Origin: an uncultured Lachnospiraceae bacterium
GTDB lineage: Bacteria; Bacillota; Clostridia; Lachnospirales; Lachnospiraceae
DNA length: 27,029 bases
Direction of reading: 5' to 3'
Assembly: GCA_910584205.1 (NCBI GenBank)
Contig: CAJUAA010000036.1
Coordinates: 15,823-42,851 of the forward strand
Notes under the pieces: generated by a model
Database searches by the model: none
What the model saw: only the letters and a program-made list of their open reading frames with translations
Told to the model about the DNA's origin: nothing
Program-made: the position numbers and the translations under genes
Shown: positions 23,746 through 27,029 of the stretch, piece by piece
How the letters are laid out: every line of letters begins with the position of its first letter
Position numbering within the stretch: position 1 is the stretch's first letter

Positions 23746-24816
23746 TCAGTCTTCTGTGGATTCCCGATAGATCAGGTCCGTCTCCGTATGCACGGTGCGG
23801 TAATTCAGAGAAGGCTCGTTGATGCGGGACATGAGCAGATTGACCGCGGAAAATCCCATGATCTGGCTGTGGATATGGATGGTGGTAAGAGTAGGTGTTA
23901 CAATCTTGGATTCCGGCGAATCGTCAAACCCGCACAGCCATACATCCTCCGGAACGGAATATCCGGATTTTTTCAGCACCTGCAGAGCGTCCAGCGCCAC
24001 AAAGTCGTTGGCGCATAAGAATACCTCCGGTAGCTGCGGAAGCCGCTGAAAGCTTTCTGCCAGATATTCCTGATACTCTTCAGAAGACGGATTGCGGATT
24101 CCTTCTTTATTCCGTATGATGCAGTATTCCTCCGGACAGCCAAGCCCGGTCAGGTACATGGCGTTCCGGTAGGCCATATACCGCTCGAAGAAGGACAGAC
24201 AGTGCATGGCTTCCCCGATGAATCCGATCCGGGTCTTCCCTCTCCTGGCCATTTCGCCCAGGAAGGAACCGATGCCGGACTGATTGTCCATACACAGAAT
24301 ATCTGCCCGCAGAGGTTCTTTCAGGCAGGTGACCGGTGCGTCCACAAATAAAATCGGCAGGCCCAGGCTGCAGAGCATCTGATCATATTCATAATGAAAC
24401 ATCTCGATACAGAGGATGCCGGCGGTCCGTTCCCGGGAAAAAGAGGCGGGCAGTTTCATGCCGTCCTGTTCTTCTGCGAGGATCCGGTGCATGGTGAGGC
24501 TGTACCCAAGACTTGCCAGTTCCTTCTGGAATTTATCCAGCATGACCATTGCAAAATGGTTTCCTCCCACAAAATTCGTAAGAAATACCGCGATTTCGTT
24601 TTTTTCTTTTGGCGCGGGAACGGAAAGCACAGAGCTTCCCGAAGCGGCGGCCGTTACATAGGAAAACTGTTTGTAACCCATCTCCACCGCTTTTTTTAAC
24701 ACCTTATCCCGGGTGGCATCTGCCAGGATGCCGGTGTTGTTGATTGCCTTTGAAACGGTATTGCGGGAAATACCAAGCTCATCGGCAATATCCTGAATCG
24801 TAACTCGTGCGCCCAT
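23746..24816 (-). CDS. LacI-family transcriptional regulator
   Basis: 356 residues. The N-terminal HTH (about 4-25, VTIQDIADELGISRNTVSKA) and hinge region are followed by a periplasmic-binding-protein-like sensor domain (about 73-356) with ILCIEMFHYEYD, RIGFIGEA, ECAND-like FLCANDFVALDAL and WLCGFDDSPES. It should repress or modulate the divergent ABC transporter operon in response to a sugar. AAGGAGG is correctly spaced from the ATG at 24816. A perfect consensus promoter and candidate operators lie directly upstream. Its cotranscription with yesL and the single-pass membrane protein means these would follow its autoregulation. Confidence 0.93.
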   Translation of the reverse strand: MGARVTIQDIADELGISRNTVSKAINNTGILADATRDKVLKKAVEMGYKQFSYVTAAASGSSVLSVPAPKEKNEIAVFLTNFVGGNHFAMVMLDKFQKELASLGYSLTMHRILAEEQDGMKLPASFSRERTAGILCIEMFHYEYDQMLCSLGLPILFVDAPVTCLKEPLRADILCMDNQSGIGSFLGEMARRGKTRIGFIGEAMHCLSFFERYMAYRNAMYLTGLGCPEEYCIIRNKEGIRNPSSEEYQEYLAESFQRLPQLPEVFLCANDFVALDALQVLKKSGYSVPEDVWLCGFDDSPESKIVTPTLTTIHIHSQIMGFSAVNLLMSRINEPSLNYRTVHTETDLIYRESTED

Positions 24817-24911
24817 ATACGCCTCCTTCTGTCCTTGTTTTATAAAATTCTTTTACACCTGTGATGTTCGGTCTGCATGATACAGACGGCAAATGTTTCT
24901 TTTGTCATTTG

Positions 24912-24940
24912 TTTGTGCTGATTCTATTATAATGCACAAA
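24912..24940. promoter_or_regulatory. Inverted repeat TTTGTGC/GCACAAA over the regulator promoter
   Basis: TTTGTGC (24912-24918) and GCACAAA (24934-24940) flank the -10 box (24926-24931) and expected start of the LacI-family gene. A regulator bound here would block that promoter, consistent with autoregulation. Confidence 0.45.
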
Positions 24941-24954
24941 TCAAAATGTGTCAA
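24926..24954 (-). promoter_or_regulatory. Perfect consensus promoter of the LacI-family gene
   Basis: On the - strand TTGACA (24954-24949) and TATAAT (24931-24926) are exactly 17 bases apart. The start site should be near 24919, about 100 bases before the ATG. Confidence 0.85.
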
Positions 24955-25076
24955 ATGTAAAAATATAAATTTTTAAAAGAATAATTCAGGTAAAAACAAC
25001 AGACATGGAATTTGTCTAAAGTGTACAGAAGGATTCAAATGTAAAAATAATAATGTGCAAATAGCAAATAAAACTA

Positions 25077-25105
25077 TTGACTTAATGTAAAAAAAGTGAT
25101 ATAAA
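25077..25105 (+). promoter_or_regulatory. Promoter of the ABC permease operon
   Basis: TTGACT (25077-25082), a 17-base spacer and TATAAA (25100-25105) give a strong sigma-A-type promoter. Transcription should begin near 25112, leaving a leader of about 140 bases before the first permease. Confidence 0.75.
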
Positions 25106-25126
25106 GATACTATACAAATCTCGGAA

Positions 25127-25149
25127 ATGTAAAATTATATATTTTACAT
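25127..25149. promoter_or_regulatory. Candidate operator, 9-5-9 inverted repeat
   Basis: ATGTAAAAT (25127-25135) and ATTTTACAT (25141-25149) are perfect inverted arms around TATAT. The site begins about 15 bases after the predicted transcription start, where a bound repressor would block elongation or promoter clearance. Confidence 0.6.
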
Positions 25150-25252
25150 ATGCACAAATCTGAAAAAGAAAGGAGAATCAGAAATACTGTACATAGGATA
25201 CAGACGAAACAGCGTGCAGAAAACGGAGGGATTTGGGAGAAAGGAGGAAGTT

Positions 25253-26203
25253 ATGACAATGAATTCAAAAACGGTTTCGGCCAAAGGACAGGGAAGCAAA
25301 GACAGAGGATTTCACAATACCATGGTCTATGTCAGACAGCACTGGCAGCTCTATCTGATCTTTCTGATGCCCGCATTTTTACTGACAATGATTTTCAAGT
25401 ACGCGCCCATGAGCGGTATACTGATCGCCTTTCAGGATTACAATCCGTTTAAGGGCGTCTCCGGAAGCGAGTGGGTGGGATTCAAGCATTTTACGAGGTT
25501 TCTGTCCTCCCCGGACTTTATGAGATACCTGATCAATACATTGAAGCTGAGCGTGTACAGCCTGCTGTGGGGATTTCCGGTTCCGATCATTCTGGCGCTT
25601 CTGCTGAACCGGATCCAGAGTTCGGGGATCAAGAAGAAGATTCAGCTGGTGCTTTATCTTCCGAACTTTGTGTCGGTGATCGTGCTCTGCGGTATCGTGC
25701 GGATCTTTCTGTCCGTGACCGGACCGGTGAACCTGCTGCTGGGAACGGATATGAACTTTATGACCATGCCGGAGGCGTTCCGCTCCATCTATATTATCAG
25801 CGGAATCTGGCAGGGAGCAGGCTGGGCGTCCATCATGTATACGGCATCCCTGTCCAATGCAAGCCAGGAGCTCCGGGAGGCTGCGGTTATGGACGGCGCG
25901 AATATCCTGCAGCAGATCCGGGCGGTGGAGTGGCCGGCGATCAAGGATATGGTCGTGATCCAGTTCATTCTCCAGGCCGGAAATATCATGAGCATCGGTT
26001 TTGAAAAAGCCTACGCTCTGCAGACGGACCTGAACCTTCCGGCGTCGGAGATCATCGCGACCTATGTATACCGGAAAGGCCTGATCGACGGCGATTACAG
26101 CTTTTCAACCGCCGTGGGCTTGTTCAATACCGTAATCAATGTCATACTTCTGCTTGCCGTGAATAAGATCGTGGCGAAGATGAATGACGGACAGGGAATC
26201 TAG
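25253..26203 (+). CDS. Carbohydrate ABC transporter permease, LplB/UgpA family
   Basis: 316 residues from ATG 25253, chosen because AAGGAGG (25241-25247) is five bases upstream; the frame is open 13 codons further. Six membrane segments are visible. The N-terminal part (QLYLIFLMPAFLLTMIFKY, then APMSGILIAFQDYNPFKG) is typical of the LplB type, and the EAA loop that contacts the ATPase is ELREAAVMDGANILQQI. It forms the membrane channel together with the next gene. No ATPase is in view; these systems usually use a shared MsmX-type ATPase encoded elsewhere. The solute-binding protein gene probably lies beyond the window. It is controlled by the promoter and operators upstream. Confidence 0.94.
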   Translation: MTMNSKTVSAKGQGSKDRGFHNTMVYVRQHWQLYLIFLMPAFLLTMIFKYAPMSGILIAFQDYNPFKGVSGSEWVGFKHFTRFLSSPDFMRYLINTLKLSVYSLLWGFPVPIILALLLNRIQSSGIKKKIQLVLYLPNFVSVIVLCGIVRIFLSVTGPVNLLLGTDMNFMTMPEAFRSIYIISGIWQGAGWASIMYTASLSNASQELREAAVMDGANILQQIRAVEWPAIKDMVVIQFILQAGNIMSIGFEKAYALQTDLNLPASEIIATYVYRKGLIDGDYSFSTAVGLFNTVINVILLLAVNKIVAKMNDGQGI

Positions 26204-26218
26204 GGAGGTGTACGCAAA

Positions 26219-27029
26219 ATGAAAAAGAAAAAGAGCGCATTTGCAAAATATTCGAGACAGGATAAGGTGCTGCTGACCATCGGATATGTGCTGCTGGGAC
26301 TGTTCGTCATCGCGATCATTGTACCGATGATCTATATTGTGGTCGCGTCCTTCATGGACCCCATCACCCTGCAGAATAAGGGAATTACCTTTGACTTCAG
26401 CAAATGGACGACGACGGCCTATGAAAGGGTTATGACCAACAGTCAAATCTGGATCGGCTTTAAAAACGCGGTGCTTTACTCGGTCCTGTTTACCGTTGTC
26501 TCCGTGACCGTGACGCTTCTGGCGGCCTATCCGCTGTCAAGGGCGGATTTCCGGGGAAAAGGATTTTTCAATGTGATTTTCATGATCACCATGTTTTTCG
26601 GGGGCGGACTGATTCCGACTTATTTGATCGTGAGTAACCTGGGACTGGTGGACAGCATGTGGGCGGTGATTCTTCCGGGCGCGTTCAGCGTCTGGAACAT
26701 GACGATTGCAAGAACCTATTACCGGGGCATTCCGCAGGAACTTCGGGAGGCGGCGGATGTGGACGGCGCCAGCGAGCTGACCTTTTTCTTCAAGATTCTG
26801 CTTCCCGTCTGTACACCGGTCATCGCAGTGCTGACTCTGTGGCAGTTTGTGGCCATGTGGAACAGCTACTTTGACGCCATGATTTACCTGAACGATTCCG
26901 CCAAACAGCCCCTTCAGCTGGTGCTTCGCTCCATCCTGATCCAGAACCAGCCGGAATCCGGGATGATCGCGGACATGCAGAGTACGGCGGCGCGCGCACA
27001 GCTGGCGGAGCTTCTGAAATATGCAACCA
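26219..27029 (+). CDS. Carbohydrate ABC transporter permease, YtcP/UgpE family (3' end outside window)
   Basis: The frame is open from ATG 26219 to the window end (270 codons visible, no stop), so most of an approximately 290-300-residue protein is present. GGGAGG lies ten bases upstream, and the gene starts 15 bases after the first permease. The basic start MKKKKSAFAKYSRQDK is followed by a first membrane segment and SFMDPITLQNKG. The EAA loop is ELREAADVDGASELTFFFKILLP, and WQFVAMWNSYFDAMIYL is the usual late segment of this family. It is the second half of the heterodimeric sugar channel; substrate unknown. Confidence 0.93.
   Translation, partial: MKKKKSAFAKYSRQDKVLLTIGYVLLGLFVIAIIVPMIYIVVASFMDPITLQNKGITFDFSKWTTTAYERVMTNSQIWIGFKNAVLYSVLFTVVSVTVTLLAAYPLSRADFRGKGFFNVIFMITMFFGGGLIPTYLIVSNLGLVDSMWAVILPGAFSVWNMTIARTYYRGIPQELREAADVDGASELTFFFKILLPVCTPVIAVLTLWQFVAMWNSYFDAMIYLNDSAKQPLQLVLRSILIQNQPESGMIADMQSTAARAQLAELLKYAT

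Larger units (their letters stand above)
24817..25252. promoter_or_regulatory. Divergent AT-rich regulatory region between the LacI-family and permease genes
   Basis: About 435 bases, much richer in AT than the flanking genes, with no supportable gene. It contains divergent promoters and repeated elements: four direct ATGTAAAA half-sites starting at 24955, 25039, 25085 and 25127 plus one inverted copy ending at 25149, a 15-base direct repeat TCAAATGTAAAAATA at 24951 and 25035, and GCACAAATC at 24934 and 25152. It is the likely control centre of both operons. Confidence 0.75.

Noticed and set aside
24817..25252. CRISPR-like interpretation of the repeated TCAAATGTAAAAATA elements.
   Set aside because: Only two full copies, irregular spacing and low-complexity AT sequence; operator half-sites are a better reading.

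Overview
The window looks like a chromosomal segment from a Gram-positive Clostridia member, most likely a Lachnospiraceae gut commensal. This is inferred from strong AGGAGG-type ribosome binding sites, consensus sigma-A promoters, moderately high GC, PTS/PRD regulation, a YesL/LplB-type sugar ABC locus, and a surface-protein C-terminus with repeated acidic VPLA boxes. No rRNA, tRNA, CRISPR array, insertion sequence or phage gene is visible.

Region 1 (1-10944, + strand) is the main system: an accessory Sec (SecA2/SecY2) export and glycosylation locus for a serine-rich repeat surface protein (SRRP). The order is SRRP 3' end, secY2, asp1, asp2, asp3, secA2, gtfA, gtfB. Genes from secY2 to gtfB are tightly packed; asp1/asp2, asp3/secA2 and gtfA/gtfB overlap and asp3 abuts asp2. 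GtfA/GtfB should start O-GlcNAc glycosylation of the Ser-rich adhesin, Asp2 may acetylate the glycan, Asp1-3 and SecA2 should deliver the product to SecY2. This machinery is best known from streptococci, staphylococci and lactobacilli. Here it lacks asp4/asp5, and the adhesin ends in a membrane segment without an LPXTG motif, preceded by three regularly spaced VPLA boxes.

Region 2 (10954-14168, - strand) holds a PRD/EIIB transcriptional regulator followed by a pentose-5-phosphate-3-epimerase-family protein and a small transaldolase/fructose-6-phosphate-aldolase-family protein. It looks like a sugar-phosphate catabolic module whose transporter is not in view.

Region 3 (14405-20839, mostly + strand) is divergent from region 2: a PepV-type M20 dipeptidase, a glucose-family PTS EIICB permease closed by a strong terminator, a small PH/GRAM-domain protein on the - strand, a MupG-family (DUF871) putative 6-phospho-glycosidase, and a PRD-EIIB-EIIA regulator that appears to have lost most of its DNA-binding region. 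Together they suggest uptake and hydrolysis of a phosphorylated disaccharide, possibly of peptidoglycan origin.

Region 4 (20938-21873, - strand) is a lone Rpn/PD-(D/E)XK family gene followed by about 280 bases without a gene.

Region 5 (22224-27029) is a sugar ABC uptake locus: a LacI-family regulator, a YesL-family membrane protein and a single-pass membrane protein on the - strand, diverging from two LplB/YtcP-type permeases on the + strand (the second cut by the window end). The AT-rich divergent region carries a perfect sigma-A promoter for the regulator, a good promoter for the permeases and a set of ATGTAAAA half-sites, including a 9+5+9 inverted repeat, that could be the operators.
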